Source: DAOUJW01 sp034422115
GTDB taxonomy: Bacteria; Chloroflexota; Dehalococcoidia; Lucifugimonadales; UBA2985
Reading direction: 5' to 3'
Length of the DNA: 64,000 nucleotides
NCBI GenBank assembly: GCA_034422115.1
Contig: DAOUJW010000017.1
Location: 124,001-188,000 of the forward strand
Of this stretch, positions 41,097-49,780 are shown in pieces (position 1 is the stretch's first letter; every line of letters starts with the position of its first letter). The notes below the pieces were generated by a model. The model had not been told where the DNA came from. It did no database searches and saw only the letters and a list, made by a program, of their open reading frames with translations. The position numbers and the translations under genes are program-made.

Positions 41097-42191
41097 TCAC
41101 TCCGACGTTCCCACCGATACGGACGTAACAGGCGGAAGGTTGTCCGCCAGAACGTCCCAGGTATCGCCCTCGTCGATGCTGTAGAAGACCTTGCCCGTGT
41201 TTGTGCCAAAGTACACCCCGGCTGGAGACTGGGAGTCCGTCGCCAGGCACTCCCTGTATATGCCCATGAATGCGTTCTCCTGGGGCAGCCCGTCGCCCAG
41301 GGCCTGCCAGGAGCGGCCCGCGTCGCGGGAGCGGTAGACCCGGAGCTTTCCGTCCGCGGGGCATCGGAAGTCGTCCGACTGAAGGGGTATCACGTAGACG
41401 GTCTCGCTTTCCCCGGGGTGAAGGGCCATTGTAAAGCCGAAGTCCGAGGGCAGGCCCGCCGTTATCTCCTCCCACGACTCGCCGCCGTCCGCGCTGTGGT
41501 AAGTCCCCCAGTGACCCTGCATGAAGAGGGAGTTTGGATTGTCTGGGGCCATGACCATTTTGTGGACGCACTGACCGGACTCAGGATATCGATCGGGCAG
41601 CTCCTCTGTACGGATTCCTTGATTAAGTGGCCGCCAGGCGCTTCCGCCGTCCTCGGTGCCGTAGACCCCACCCGCCGATATGCCGACGACAATGCGTTCA
41701 GGGTTCAAGGAGTCTGGCAGGATGGTGTGCGCCATGAGCCCGCCGCCGCCCTCGTGCCATGTGGAGCTGGTCGGGTGCTCCGCGAGTCCTCTCACTTCAC
41801 GCCACGTCTCGCCTGAGTCCTCGCTGCGGAAGAGGGCCGCCGGCGCAACTCCGGCGTACAGGACGCCCGGCAGGGCAGCAGGGCCGGGTTCAACGTGCCA
41901 GAGACGCTGCACCGTAAGCCCGCGGTCCGGGTCAAAGGCCGGGTTTCTAGTGGAAGACTCCCATGAACGGCCCAGGTCGCGGCTGCGGACTATCTCACCT
42001 CCAAACCAGGGGTCGTTGAGAGTTGCGTACACCGTGCCGGTGCGAGGGTCCTGCATAGCGTGGTTGATCTCCTTGCCCTGCAGAGAGATGCCTCCGTCCA
42101 GCTCCCAGCGCCTGCGGTCGCTGCTGGTGAATATGAGCAGCCCCTTCCTGGTGCCCACCATGAGGGCGACTTTGCCTTTGGTAGTTGTCAT
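41097..42191 (-). CDS. BNR/Ycf48-like beta-propeller protein
   Basis: 364 residues with repeated Asp-box motifs of sialidase-type propellers: SRDLGRSWESS, SEDSGETWREV, TEDGGSAWRPL, SADGGESWEEI, SRDAGRSWQAL, SIDEGDTWDVL. These mark blades of a six- or seven-bladed propeller as in Ycf48 and VPS10-type proteins. No signal peptide: it starts MTTTKGKVALMVGTRKGLLIF at ATG 42191 with GGAGG upstream. An enzymatic sialidase role is unlikely because the Arg triad is not evident. Function unknown. Confidence 0.85.
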   Translation of the reverse strand: MTTTKGKVALMVGTRKGLLIFTSSDRRRWELDGGISLQGKEINHAMQDPRTGTVYATLNDPWFGGEIVRSRDLGRSWESSTRNPAFDPDRGLTVQRLWHVEPGPAALPGVLYAGVAPAALFRSEDSGETWREVRGLAEHPTSSTWHEGGGGLMAHTILPDSLNPERIVVGISAGGVYGTEDGGSAWRPLNQGIRTEELPDRYPESGQCVHKMVMAPDNPNSLFMQGHWGTYHSADGGESWEEITAGLPSDFGFTMALHPGESETVYVIPLQSDDFRCPADGKLRVYRSRDAGRSWQALGDGLPQENAFMGIYRECLATDSQSPAGVYFGTNTGKVFYSIDEGDTWDVLADNLPPVTSVSVGTSE

Positions 42192-42207
42192 GTCCGATCC
42201 TCCGAGA

Positions 42208-43146
42208 CTAAAGCGAAGTGTACACATACCGCTCTCCGTTGTCCGGCAAAATCGTGACAACTCTCTTGCCGGGGCCGAGACGCTCGGCGATGCGCAGGGC
42301 GGCGAAGACGTTGGCCCCGGAGGAGATTCCCACCATAAGACCCTCCTCCCGCGCAAGGCGGAAGGTCATGTAGTAGGCGTCCTCATCCGCCACGCCGATT
42401 ATCTCGTCTATGACGTCCAGGTTGAGGATGGGCGGCACGAAGTCCGGCCCCAGGCCCGGGATGCCGTGATTTCCCGGGGCGCCCTCTTGCAGCAGTGGCG
42501 ATGCGGCAGGCTCCACGGCCACCACAAGCGTATCGGGGTTGGCCGCCTTCAGCGCCTCTCCAACTCCAGTGATTGTGCCGCCGGTACCGACCCCCGCCAC
42601 AAAGGCGTCCACTCGCCCGCCGGTGTCCCGGAGTATCTCGCGGCCGGTGGTCTCCCGATGTACCCTGGCGTTGACCGGGTTCTCAAACTGGTTGAGCATC
42701 AGGAAGGTGGGGTTCTCCCGGACAAGCGCCTCCGCGGCGCGGATGGCCCCGGGCATGGCCTCAATGGAGGGCGTAGTGTGGATTCTGGCGCCGAAGCGCG
42801 TCAGCAGCCGTTTGCGCTCGGAAGGGGCGTTCTCCGGCATGACGATTGTGACGTAGTAGCCCTTGGCCGCGGCCACCATCGCCAGGGCCACGCCGGAGTT
42901 GCCGCTGGTCGGCTCCACAATGGTGTACCCCGGCAGCAGCTTTCCAGACTGCTCCGCGTCCTCAATCATGCCCAGGGCAATGCGGTCCTTGATACTGCCC
43001 GTGGGGTTGTAGCTCTCCAGCTTTCCCAAGACAGAGGCCACCCCCTCTCCCGCGATTCGGTTCAGGGAGACCATCGGGGTGTTGCCTATCAGGTTCAGGA
43101 CGCTATCGGACACGGGAAAACCCTCAACTTCAGAGCGATGCTTCAT
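42208..43146 (-). CDS. cysK: Cysteine synthase (O-acetylserine sulfhydrylase)
   Basis: PLP enzyme joining sulfide and O-acetylserine to cysteine. 312 residues: LIGNTPMVSLNR, PLP lysine K53 in NPTGSIKDRIA, substrate loop EPTSGNSGVALA, phosphate loop GVGTGGTITGVG, and the late SSGAN. Functionally tied to cysDN at 60 kb, although not adjacent. It precedes the propeller gene by 16 bases. Confidence 0.95.
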   Translation of the reverse strand: MKHRSEVEGFPVSDSVLNLIGNTPMVSLNRIAGEGVASVLGKLESYNPTGSIKDRIALGMIEDAEQSGKLLPGYTIVEPTSGNSGVALAMVAAAKGYYVTIVMPENAPSERKRLLTRFGARIHTTPSIEAMPGAIRAAEALVRENPTFLMLNQFENPVNARVHRETTGREILRDTGGRVDAFVAGVGTGGTITGVGEALKAANPDTLVVAVEPAASPLLQEGAPGNHGIPGLGPDFVPPILNLDVIDEIIGVADEDAYYMTFRLAREEGLMVGISSGANVFAALRIAERLGPGKRVVTILPDNGERYVYTSL

Positions 43147-43273
43147 TTTGCCCCGACCTCAAATCGGCGTCAAGGAGCGGCGGGCTTGGTTGCCTAGCCA
43201 AGTGAAGGCGTGTTATATTCACACCTGCACGTCGCAGCGCAGTGATATACGGCAGGTACGGAGGCGCCGTTAA

Positions 43274-44083
43274 GTGGACCGGCTCAAGGAGAGCTTCCAG
43301 AATATCCGCGAGAGGGGGACGCCCGGTGTGATCCCCTTTCTCACCGCAGGCTTTCCGACCATCGATGAAACCCTTCCTCTGCTGACTGCTCTGGTGGACG
43401 GCGGCGCGGACGCAATTGAGTTGGGGGTGCCTTTCAGCGACCCTCTTGCGGACGGCCCGACCATTCAGCGAGCCAGCTTCCAGGCTCTCAGCCAGGGCGT
43501 CAACCTCGGCATCTGCATCCAGATGTGCCGCCAGCTCAGGGCGCAGGGCGCGGTCGTGCCGATGGTGTTTATGGGGTACTACAACCCGATGCTCAGCTAC
43601 GGCCTGGAGCGCTTTGCCGATGACGCCTGCGACGCCGGTGTCGACGGGGTGATAGTGCCGGACCTGCCTTACGAAGAGGCGGAGACCCTGCAGACCATAT
43701 GCGGCCGGAAGGGGATTCACGTGATACCTCTGCTTGCGCCCACAAGCACGGACGAACGCATTGCCAAGATGTGCGAGAAGGCCGACGCTTTCGTGTACTG
43801 CGTGAGCCTCACAGGTGTCACCGGGGCGCGGCAGGAGCTTCCCAGCGGCATACCCGCATTGACCCAGAAGGTCAGGAAGCACACAGACCTGCCAATAGCC
43901 ATTGGCTTCGGCATATCCCAGAGCCGCCACGTGCAGGCGTTGGCCCCCTACGCCGAGGCGGCTGTTGTGGGGAGCGCCCTCATAGACGTGGTGGAGAGCG
44001 CGCCGTCGGAGAAGCGAGAGGAGGCCGTGAGGGACTTCGTGGCCGGGCTCAAGGGCGCGGAATACAGGGGCGAGGGGCGCTGA
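43274..44083 (+). CDS. trpA: Tryptophan synthase alpha chain
   Basis: Cleaves indole-3-glycerol phosphate to indole, passed to TrpB. 269 residues of TIM barrel: catalytic Glu in AIELGVPFSDPLADGP, Asp in VDGVIVPDLPYEEAE, CVSLTGVTGARQ phosphate loop and GFGISQSRHV. GTG start at 43274. trpB is not next to it in this window, which is unusual; aroH follows instead. Confidence 0.95.
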   Translation: MDRLKESFQNIRERGTPGVIPFLTAGFPTIDETLPLLTALVDGGADAIELGVPFSDPLADGPTIQRASFQALSQGVNLGICIQMCRQLRAQGAVVPMVFMGYYNPMLSYGLERFADDACDAGVDGVIVPDLPYEEAETLQTICGRKGIHVIPLLAPTSTDERIAKMCEKADAFVYCVSLTGVTGARQELPSGIPALTQKVRKHTDLPIAIGFGISQSRHVQALAPYAEAAVVGSALIDVVESAPSEKREEAVRDFVAGLKGAEYRGEGR

Positions 44084-44085
44084 CT

Positions 44086-44457
44086 ATGGCTATGGTCTGT
44101 CGAGGAATACGCGGCGCGACCACCGCGGACGAGAACACCAAAGAGGCCATCCTGGAGGCCACCAGGGAGTTGCTGGCGGCAATCGTGGAGGCCAATGGCA
44201 TTGACACGAAGGACATCGCCGCCACCTTCTTCACCACAACCCAGGACCTGAACGCCGAGTTCCCGGCGGTTGGCGCGCGCCAGATGGGCTGGGTGGATGT
44301 CCCCCTGATGTGCGGCCATGAGATGAACGTGCCCGACGCCCAGCCTCTGTGCATAAGGGTGCTGGTCCTGGTGAACACGGAGAAGTCCCAGCGGGAGATG
44401 TCCCACCTGTACCTGAAGGGCGCCATTGGCCTCAGGAACCGGGGCGTAGCTCAGTAG
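44086..44457 (+). CDS. aroH: Chorismate mutase, AroH type
   Basis: Converts chorismate to prephenate. 123 residues of the trimeric AroH fold: CRGIRGATTADENTKEAI (active-site Arg), TTTQDLNAEFPAVGARQMGW, and CIRVLVLVNTEKSQREMSHLYLKGAIGLR. ATG 44086 lies 2 bases after trpA; a second ATG is at 44092. The last residues after GAIGLR differ from the family and are encoded by a stretch resembling the 5' end of a tRNA. Confidence 0.93.
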   Translation: MAMVCRGIRGATTADENTKEAILEATRELLAAIVEANGIDTKDIAATFFTTTQDLNAEFPAVGARQMGWVDVPLMCGHEMNVPDAQPLCIRVLVLVNTEKSQREMSHLYLKGAIGLRNRGVAQ

Positions 44458-44520
44458 GTACGACCTGTAAAGGCCGCTAAGAGACCTCTGAACAAGAGAG
44501 CGCCATTTCACCATTCCGTC

Positions 44521-44650
44521 ATTCCTGCGGAAGCAGGAATCCAGGGTGGGGCGCGTCCGCTCATTCCCTTCGACAGGCTCAGGGTGAGCGGAAGCTGCCG
44601 AGTTACCCCATCCCGCTCATGGTGAGCCTGTCGAACCATATGAGCGGGAT
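44521..44650. repeat. Cluster of three dispersed palindromes
   Basis: ATTCCTGC/GCAGGAAT hairpin (44521-44540), a CCGCTCA...TGAGCGG unit (44557-44591) and ATCCCGCTCA...TGAGCGGGAT (44610-44650). All three types recur elsewhere in the window. No gene in 44458-44670. Confidence 0.8.
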
Positions 44651-44670
44651 GTAGGCTACCAGCCGTGTGA

Positions 44671-44970
44671 TTACCTCAGGTAGATGATCACCCCCGCCGG
44701 CTGAAAGCTCACCTCAAGAGTTGCGCGCATGTCTCTCTGTGCAGCGGTTGAGTAGTCCTCGTAGCGCGGATCGTCCGGCGGCAGCTTGTGGAGGCACTCC
44801 TGTCCTAGTTGCTCCTGACGACAGAGGTGCGCGCCGTCGGCCTGTGCGTCCCAGAACGCCACGAACCTCATGGGGAAGAAGAGGGTCTCAGCGACGTTTC
44901 GGAGGTCGGCCATGGCCTCCGTGGCCCGGAACGGCCCCTCCGTATCAATGCTGACGACAATGCGCTCCAT
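44671..44970 (-). CDS. Hypothetical protein
   Basis: 99 residues from ATG 44970 (MERIVVSIDTEGPFRATEAMADLRNVAETLFFPMRFVAFWDAQ..), ending in SFQPAGVIIYLR. No family recognised; likely a small alpha/beta protein. There is no ribosome site. TATACT with TGC before it (44985-44980) puts the transcription start within a few bases of the ATG, so the mRNA is probably leaderless. Confidence 0.6.
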   Translation of the reverse strand: MERIVVSIDTEGPFRATEAMADLRNVAETLFFPMRFVAFWDAQADGAHLCRQEQLGQECLHKLPPDDPRYEDYSTAAQRDMRATLEVSFQPAGVIIYLR

Positions 44971-44979
44971 GGCGCGGGT

Positions 44980-45027
44980 AGTATAGCATGGGGCATTGGG
45001 CTGCGAAGGCGTGCTCTGTGATATAAT
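44980..45027. promoter_or_regulatory. Divergent extended -10 promoters
   Basis: Minus strand TGC+TATACT (44985-44980) drives 44671..44970; plus strand TGA+TATAAT (45022-45027) drives 45049..45819. The cores are about 40 bases apart and share the DNA between them. Confidence 0.6.
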
Positions 45028-45048
45028 GACTGACATCCAGGAGGCCTT

Positions 45049-45384
45049 ATGACGAACATAGTACCGGGCAAGCTGGAGACTCCGTTGCACCCGGCAGTGC
45101 AAGCCTTCGCCGAGGGAGTTGGGGACGCGCGGCCTGAGCCGGCCGTGGTTGTGATTGCCCAAAGAATTGTAGCGGCGGCCATTAGCAAGACCACTGAACC
45201 TGAGATCTCTGTTGACGTCGATGGCGCGTTGTCCTTTGATCTGCGGCTTGCCAACGGCCTGCTGCTGATGGCAGAACTGGGAGTCGACGGTACCTTGGAT
45301 GCAGGCATAATCGACGATAAGCAAGGCTCCATAGTAGAGCGTCTTCGGAATACCACGGCAGAGGAGCTTATCCGCTGTTTCTGA
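45049..45384 (+). CDS. Hypothetical protein
   Basis: 111 residues starting at ATG 45049 with AGGAGG 4 bases upstream. Soluble, with APEISVDVDGALSFDLRLANGLLLMAELGVDGTLDAGI-like alternation (here EPEISVDVDGAL...) that suggests a beta sheet. No family recognised. Followed 9 bases later by another unknown gene, probably one unit. Confidence 0.6.
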   Translation: MTNIVPGKLETPLHPAVQAFAEGVGDARPEPAVVVIAQRIVAAAISKTTEPEISVDVDGALSFDLRLANGLLLMAELGVDGTLDAGIIDDKQGSIVERLRNTTAEELIRCF

Positions 45385-45393
45385 AGTGACGCT

Positions 45394-45819
45394 GTGCCTG
45401 TTCCTGCAGAAGACATCGTTTGCCGTTTTGTCCGCGCTCAAGACTGGAGCAGCCGGGACAACAGGCCTAGGCCAGGGGCGTTCAAGCAGGACAGCCTCTC
45501 AGTTTGGCACAGGGACAGGCTGCTGTCCCAGCAGGTACAACTTGAAGACCTCCGCATAGAGAACTTGGCTGCATCCGGCCAGGCTCATCACAGGGTTTCA
45601 GACTATCTCGAACTTACACAGGCTGCTTCAGAAAAGGCTGGAACTCCCTTTGCCGTGCAGGTTGAGTGGCGCCCGGAGGACGAATACGTGGCAGACCCAT
45701 GGCGACGATGGCGGTACGCCCATGTCCAAGTTGAAGCAACTGTGGGGCCATCGCAGTTCCTGATGGAGTATCGGTGGCTGCTTGCAGTGAATTCGCGATA
45801 CTTGGTCCCTCCCGGTTAA
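45394..45819 (+). CDS. Hypothetical protein
   Basis: 141 residues from GTG 45394; basic and aromatic-rich (DWSSRDNRPRPGAFKQDSLSV, VEWRPEDEYVADPWRRWRYAHVQVEATV). No membrane segment or known motif. Likely co-transcribed with 45049..45384; the start lacks a clear ribosome site, so it may depend on translation of that gene. Confidence 0.5.
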   Translation: MPVPAEDIVCRFVRAQDWSSRDNRPRPGAFKQDSLSVWHRDRLLSQQVQLEDLRIENLAASGQAHHRVSDYLELTQAASEKAGTPFAVQVEWRPEDEYVADPWRRWRYAHVQVEATVGPSQFLMEYRWLLAVNSRYLVPPG

Positions 45820-45854
45820 ACACTGAAAGGTACTGTGTGCATTCCAGCCACCCC

Positions 45855-45903
45855 TTGACGCACGCCTGCTCCCCGCATATCATTAGACCGACCAGTCGGT
45901 CTA
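45855..45903 (+). promoter_or_regulatory. mqn operon promoter with TetR-type operator
   Basis: TTGACG (45855-45860), 17 bases, TATCAT (45878-45883), immediately followed by TAGACCGACCAGTCGGTCTA (45884-45903): perfect 9-base arms around CA. This GACCGAC...GTCGGTC form is typical of TetR-family operators and covers the transcription start, so a repressor here would block initiation. No tetR-family gene is in the window. Confidence 0.75.
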
Positions 45904-45950
45904 CAACCTGTTAACGCAAACGAGAGCCTCAAGAAAGGGATCAAGAGAGT

Positions 45951-47057
45951 ATGGCCACAGCAGCGGTTTCGCCTGAGATTCGCTTCAGCGACCAGTCGCT
46001 GGCTCCCGTCTGGGAGAAGGTTCGGGAGGGGGAGCGCATCTCCTTTGAGGACGGCATGACCTGCCTCCAGACCAGGGACATCATCTCCCTGGGCCGTATG
46101 GCTAACTACGCCAAGGAGCAGATGTGGGGCGACAAGGCGTTCTTCGTGTTCAACCGCCAGATAAACCCCACCAACATCTGCGTCCTCTCCTGTACCTTCT
46201 GCGACTTCGCGAAGAAGAAGGGCGACGCCGATGCCTACGAGATGGGCATGGAGGAGATCCTGTCCAAGCTCCACGATGACCTGCACGAAGTACACATTGT
46301 GGGCGGCCACCACCCGGACTGGCCCTTCGAGCGGTACGAGGGCATTGTGAAGGGCATCCACGAGGCGTTCCCGCACATACGCATCAAGGCGTGGACGGCG
46401 TCGGAGATTGACTACTTCTGCAAGCGGTTCAAGATGTCTGAGGAGGAGGTGTTTACACGGATGAAGGAGGCCGGCCTGGAGTCGATGCCCGGCGGCGGCG
46501 CGGAGGTATTCTCCAATCGCGTCCGCAAGGAGCTGTTCCCGGGCAAGAACTCCGCCGAGCGCTGGCTGGACATACATCGCATGGCCCACAACATGGGCAT
46601 ACCCTCCAACGCCACCCTTCTGTACGGCCACATCGAGACCTACGAGGAGCGCATCCAGCACATGATGATGCTGCGGGAGCTCCAGGACGAATCGCCCGGC
46701 TTCCTGGCCTTCATTCCCCTGGAGTACCAGGTAGGCACCACCAACCTTGTCCCGCGCCAGGCGTCGTCCGTCGAGGACCTGCGCACCATCGCCACCTCAC
46801 GCCTGATGCTGGACAACTTCCCCCACATCAAGGCCTACTGGGTGATGATCGGCGAGGAGACGGCCTCCATCGCCCTGAACTTCGGCGCAAGCGACCTTGA
46901 CGGCACAATTGGCGAAGAGCGAATTGCCCACGCCGCCCTGGCAGCAAGCCCCATCGGCCTGGCCCGTGAGCGGATGCTGCGCCTCATCCGGGACGCCGGC
47001 AAGACTCCGGTGGAGCGGGACGCCTTGTACAACGAGATCCATGTCTACGATAGCTAG
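45951..47057 (+). CDS. mqnE: Aminodeoxyfutalosine synthase (radical SAM)
   Basis: Joins the MqnA product with SAM-derived adenosine to make aminodeoxyfutalosine in the futalosine route to menaquinone. 368 residues with the radical-SAM cluster C77-x3-C81-x2-C84 (NICVLSCTFCDF), HIVGGHHPDWPFE, KAWTASEIDYF and a C-terminal half with GASDLDGTIGEE. First of four contiguous mqn genes; its 3' end overlaps mqnA. Confidence 0.95.
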   Translation: MATAAVSPEIRFSDQSLAPVWEKVREGERISFEDGMTCLQTRDIISLGRMANYAKEQMWGDKAFFVFNRQINPTNICVLSCTFCDFAKKKGDADAYEMGMEEILSKLHDDLHEVHIVGGHHPDWPFERYEGIVKGIHEAFPHIRIKAWTASEIDYFCKRFKMSEEEVFTRMKEAGLESMPGGGAEVFSNRVRKELFPGKNSAERWLDIHRMAHNMGIPSNATLLYGHIETYEERIQHMMMLRELQDESPGFLAFIPLEYQVGTTNLVPRQASSVEDLRTIATSRLMLDNFPHIKAYWVMIGEETASIALNFGASDLDGTIGEERIAHAALAASPIGLARERMLRLIRDAGKTPVERDALYNEIHVYDS

Positions 47058-47820
47058 AGTAGGTCAGATTCCGTACCTGAACTGCGAGCCCTACTACCAC
47101 GGGCTTGCCCTGGAGGGCGTGGAGCTTTGCCCCATGCCGCCAAGCTACATGGGCCCCCTGGCGCAGGCGGAGAAGCTGGACGCCGGGCCGTTCTCCCTGG
47201 TCCAGAGCTTTGACCTGGAGGACAGGTACGAGTACCTGGGCGGCATGGGAATCAGCGCCAAAGGCCCGGTGCTGAGCATCCTCTTCTACTCCCGCGTGCC
47301 AATGGAGGAGCTGTCGGGGGCGCTGGTGGGCACGACCCGCGAGTCGGCCACGTCGGTGCAGCTTATGAAGATCATCCTGGAGCACAGGTGCGGTGTGCGG
47401 CCAAAGGAGTACACCGCTCTGGACGTGCCTGGACTGGACGCCTTCCTGCTCATCGGCGACGACGCTCTCGCCACACACGGGCGCGTTGAGGAATACCCCT
47501 ATCGCTATGACCTGGCGGAGGAGTGGTACGACTGGAAGGGCCTGCCATTCGTGTTCGCCGTGTGGATGGCGCGCAAGTCCCTGGACGACGGCGTGAAGGC
47601 GATGCTGGCCGATGGCCTGAGTAAGAACCTAGCCTGGAACATGGCGAACAACCTTGAGGCAATATCCGACAAGAGGGCGTACATGGGTATGACGCGTGAA
47701 GAGGTGGCAGGCTATCTGCGGGGGTTGCGATTCACCCTGGATGCAGAAGACATGGAGGCCATCGACGTGTTCAGACGGGAGTGGCGATCTCTCGCTGTGT
47801 TAAAGGAGGCGACGGCATGA
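47041..47820 (+). CDS. mqnA: Chorismate dehydratase
   Basis: Removes water from chorismate to give 3-enolpyruvyl-benzoate, the first futalosine-pathway step. 259 residues of periplasmic-binding-protein fold: ARVGQIPYLNCEPYYHG, LGGMGISAKGPVLSILFYSR, LIGDDALATHG. ATG 47041 lies inside the end of mqnE; the stop overlaps mqnC (ATGA). Confidence 0.93.
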   Translation: MSTIARVGQIPYLNCEPYYHGLALEGVELCPMPPSYMGPLAQAEKLDAGPFSLVQSFDLEDRYEYLGGMGISAKGPVLSILFYSRVPMEELSGALVGTTRESATSVQLMKIILEHRCGVRPKEYTALDVPGLDAFLLIGDDALATHGRVEEYPYRYDLAEEWYDWKGLPFVFAVWMARKSLDDGVKAMLADGLSKNLAWNMANNLEAISDKRAYMGMTREEVAGYLRGLRFTLDAEDMEAIDVFRREWRSLAVLKEATA

Positions 47821-48932
47821 GTGCGACAATCCAGATGAAGGACGTAGCGGAAAAGGTGCGTTCCGGGGAGAGAATCGATCAGGAGGAAGGTCTTTACCTG
47901 CTGGAAGAGGCTCCGCTTCTGGAGCTTGGCGCGCTGGCCCAGGAGGTGCGCTTCAGGCACAACCCCAAGCCGGTGGTCACCTTTGTCGTTGACACCAATC
48001 TGAACTACACAAACGTCTGCGATGCTTACTGCACCTTCTGCGCCTTCTATCGCACGGAGAAGGACGAGGACGCCTACACCTACTCCGTGGAGCAGATGAT
48101 GGAGATGGTGGGCAACGCGGCCAGCAAGGGCGTGACGACGGTGCTCCTCCAGGGCGGACTCAACCCCAAGCTGCCGATGGAGTACTACGAAGACTTGGTG
48201 CGAGAGACCCGGGCGCGCTACCCCCAGGTGCTGCCCCACTTCTTCTCCGCGCCGGAGATACAGAAGATGTCTCAGGTCTCGGAGATCCCGCTATCTGAGG
48301 TATTGCGCAGGCTAAAGGACGCGGGCCAGGAGACGCTGCCCGGCGGCGGCTCCGAGGTGCTTTCGGACACGGTCAAGCACCGGCTCAGCCGCCTGTGGCC
48401 CAAGGGCCGCGTGCAGGACTGGGTAGACGTGCACCGGGAGGCCCACAAGCTGGGCTACAGGACGACCGCCACGATGATGTACGGCCACCTTGAGAAGCCG
48501 TCCGACCTCATCGAGCACCTGGAGCACACCCGCTCCGTCCAGGACGAGGCGCTGGCCGGCGGCCAGCCGGGGTTCACGGCCTTCATCCCCTGGAGCTACA
48601 AGCGGGAGAACACCGCCCTGGGCGCAAGGGTCAAGACTGAACAGGGCCCCAACCCCTACCTGCGCATGATTGCCCTTTCCAGGATTTACCTGGACAACGT
48701 GCAGCACATTCAGGCGTCCTGGTTCTCCGAGAGGAAGAAGACGGGCGAGGTGGCCCTCAGCTTTGGCGCGGACGACTTCGGCGGGACGCTTTTCGACGAG
48801 AACGTGATGCAGGAGGCGGGTTTCTACAACCGCACCACCGCCGACGAGGTGAAGGACATAATCCGCGATGCCGGTTTCATGCCCGCGCAGCGCACCACCA
48901 AGTACGAGATTCTGAAGGTGTTCGACGAGTAG
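47817..48932 (+). CDS. mqnC: Cyclic dehypoxanthine futalosine synthase (radical SAM)
   Basis: Radical SAM cyclase acting on dehypoxanthine futalosine. 371 residues with C68-x3-C72-x2-C75 (NVCDAYCTFCAFYR), TVLLQGGLNPKLPMEYYEDL, PGGGSEVLSD and SFGADDFGGTLFDENV. ATG 47817 with AAAGGAGG upstream; a paralogue of mqnE. Confidence 0.95.
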   Translation: MSATIQMKDVAEKVRSGERIDQEEGLYLLEEAPLLELGALAQEVRFRHNPKPVVTFVVDTNLNYTNVCDAYCTFCAFYRTEKDEDAYTYSVEQMMEMVGNAASKGVTTVLLQGGLNPKLPMEYYEDLVRETRARYPQVLPHFFSAPEIQKMSQVSEIPLSEVLRRLKDAGQETLPGGGSEVLSDTVKHRLSRLWPKGRVQDWVDVHREAHKLGYRTTATMMYGHLEKPSDLIEHLEHTRSVQDEALAGGQPGFTAFIPWSYKRENTALGARVKTEQGPNPYLRMIALSRIYLDNVQHIQASWFSERKKTGEVALSFGADDFGGTLFDENVMQEAGFYNRTTADEVKDIIRDAGFMPAQRTTKYEILKVFDE

Positions 48933-48952
48933 GGTCGCTCGATGGAGGCAGC

Positions 48953-49780
48953 ATGTCCGTAATCCGCATAGGCCACAGCCCGGACGCCGACGACGCGTTC
49001 ATGTACTACGCCATCGCCCACGGCAAGGTGCCGGTGGGTGACTACGAGGTTCAGCACGTCCTGGAGGACATCGAGAGCCTCAACAAGAGGGCGCTGAGCG
49101 GTGAGCTGGAGGGCACGGCCATCTCCGCGGGCGCATACCCCCAGGTGGCGGACAAGTACCGCATAATGAGCGTGGGCTCCTCCATTGGGCGGAATTATGG
49201 CCCCATGATCGTGGCCCGCGCCGACCGGGGCGAGACTTCCATCCAGGGCGCGCGGGTCGCCATACCGGGAACCTACACTACGGCCTACCTTCTGTTGCGG
49301 CTGTACGCGGACGGCTTTGACCCCGTCCCAATCGACTTCGACAAGATCATGCCAGCCGTCCTCGACAAGGAGGTGGACGCCGGTCTGCTCATACACGAGG
49401 GCCAGGTCACCTACGGCGACGCTGGTCTGGTGAAGCTGCTGGACCTGGGCGAGGCCTGGGGCCAGGACACGGGCCTGCCCATACCACTTGGCCTGGACAT
49501 GGTGCGCCGCGACCTGGGTGAAGAGGTGGCGCAGCTCATGGCAGACTCCCTGCGGGACAGCATCCAGTACGCCTTTGACCACGAGGACGAGGCGCTGGAC
49601 TACGCCATTCAGTTCAGCCGAGGGATTGAGCGGGAGACCTGCCGACGCTTTGTGCGGATGTACGTCAACGACGACACGCTGGACATGGGCGAGGAGGGGA
49701 AGAGGGCCTTGGAGACGCTCTTCTCCAGGGCGGTTGAGCGCGGCATAATTGGCTCAATCCCGCCAATAGACCTGATTTAG
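48953..49780 (+). CDS. mqnD: 1,4-dihydroxy-6-naphthoate synthase
   Basis: Converts cyclic dehypoxanthine futalosine to 1,4-dihydroxy-6-naphthoate. 275 residues: RIGHSPDADDAFMYYAI, AISAGAYPQVADKY, AGLLIHEGQVTYGDAGL, GLPIPLGLDMVRRDLG. GGAGG before ATG 48953. MqnB, the nucleosidase step, is not in the window. The stop overlaps the convergent surE by 4 bases. Confidence 0.95.
   Translation: MSVIRIGHSPDADDAFMYYAIAHGKVPVGDYEVQHVLEDIESLNKRALSGELEGTAISAGAYPQVADKYRIMSVGSSIGRNYGPMIVARADRGETSIQGARVAIPGTYTTAYLLLRLYADGFDPVPIDFDKIMPAVLDKEVDAGLLIHEGQVTYGDAGLVKLLDLGEAWGQDTGLPIPLGLDMVRRDLGEEVAQLMADSLRDSIQYAFDHEDEALDYAIQFSRGIERETCRRFVRMYVNDDTLDMGEEGKRALETLFSRAVERGIIGSIPPIDLI

Noticed and set aside
41680..43197. 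505-codon plus-strand open frame opposite the propeller gene and cysK
   Set aside because: Both minus-strand genes are clear; the plus-strand translation has no motif and spans two genes.
44441..44520. Complete tRNA gene after aroH
   Set aside because: Only the acceptor and D-arm resemble a tRNA; there is no anticodon arm, T-arm or matching 3' acceptor strand.
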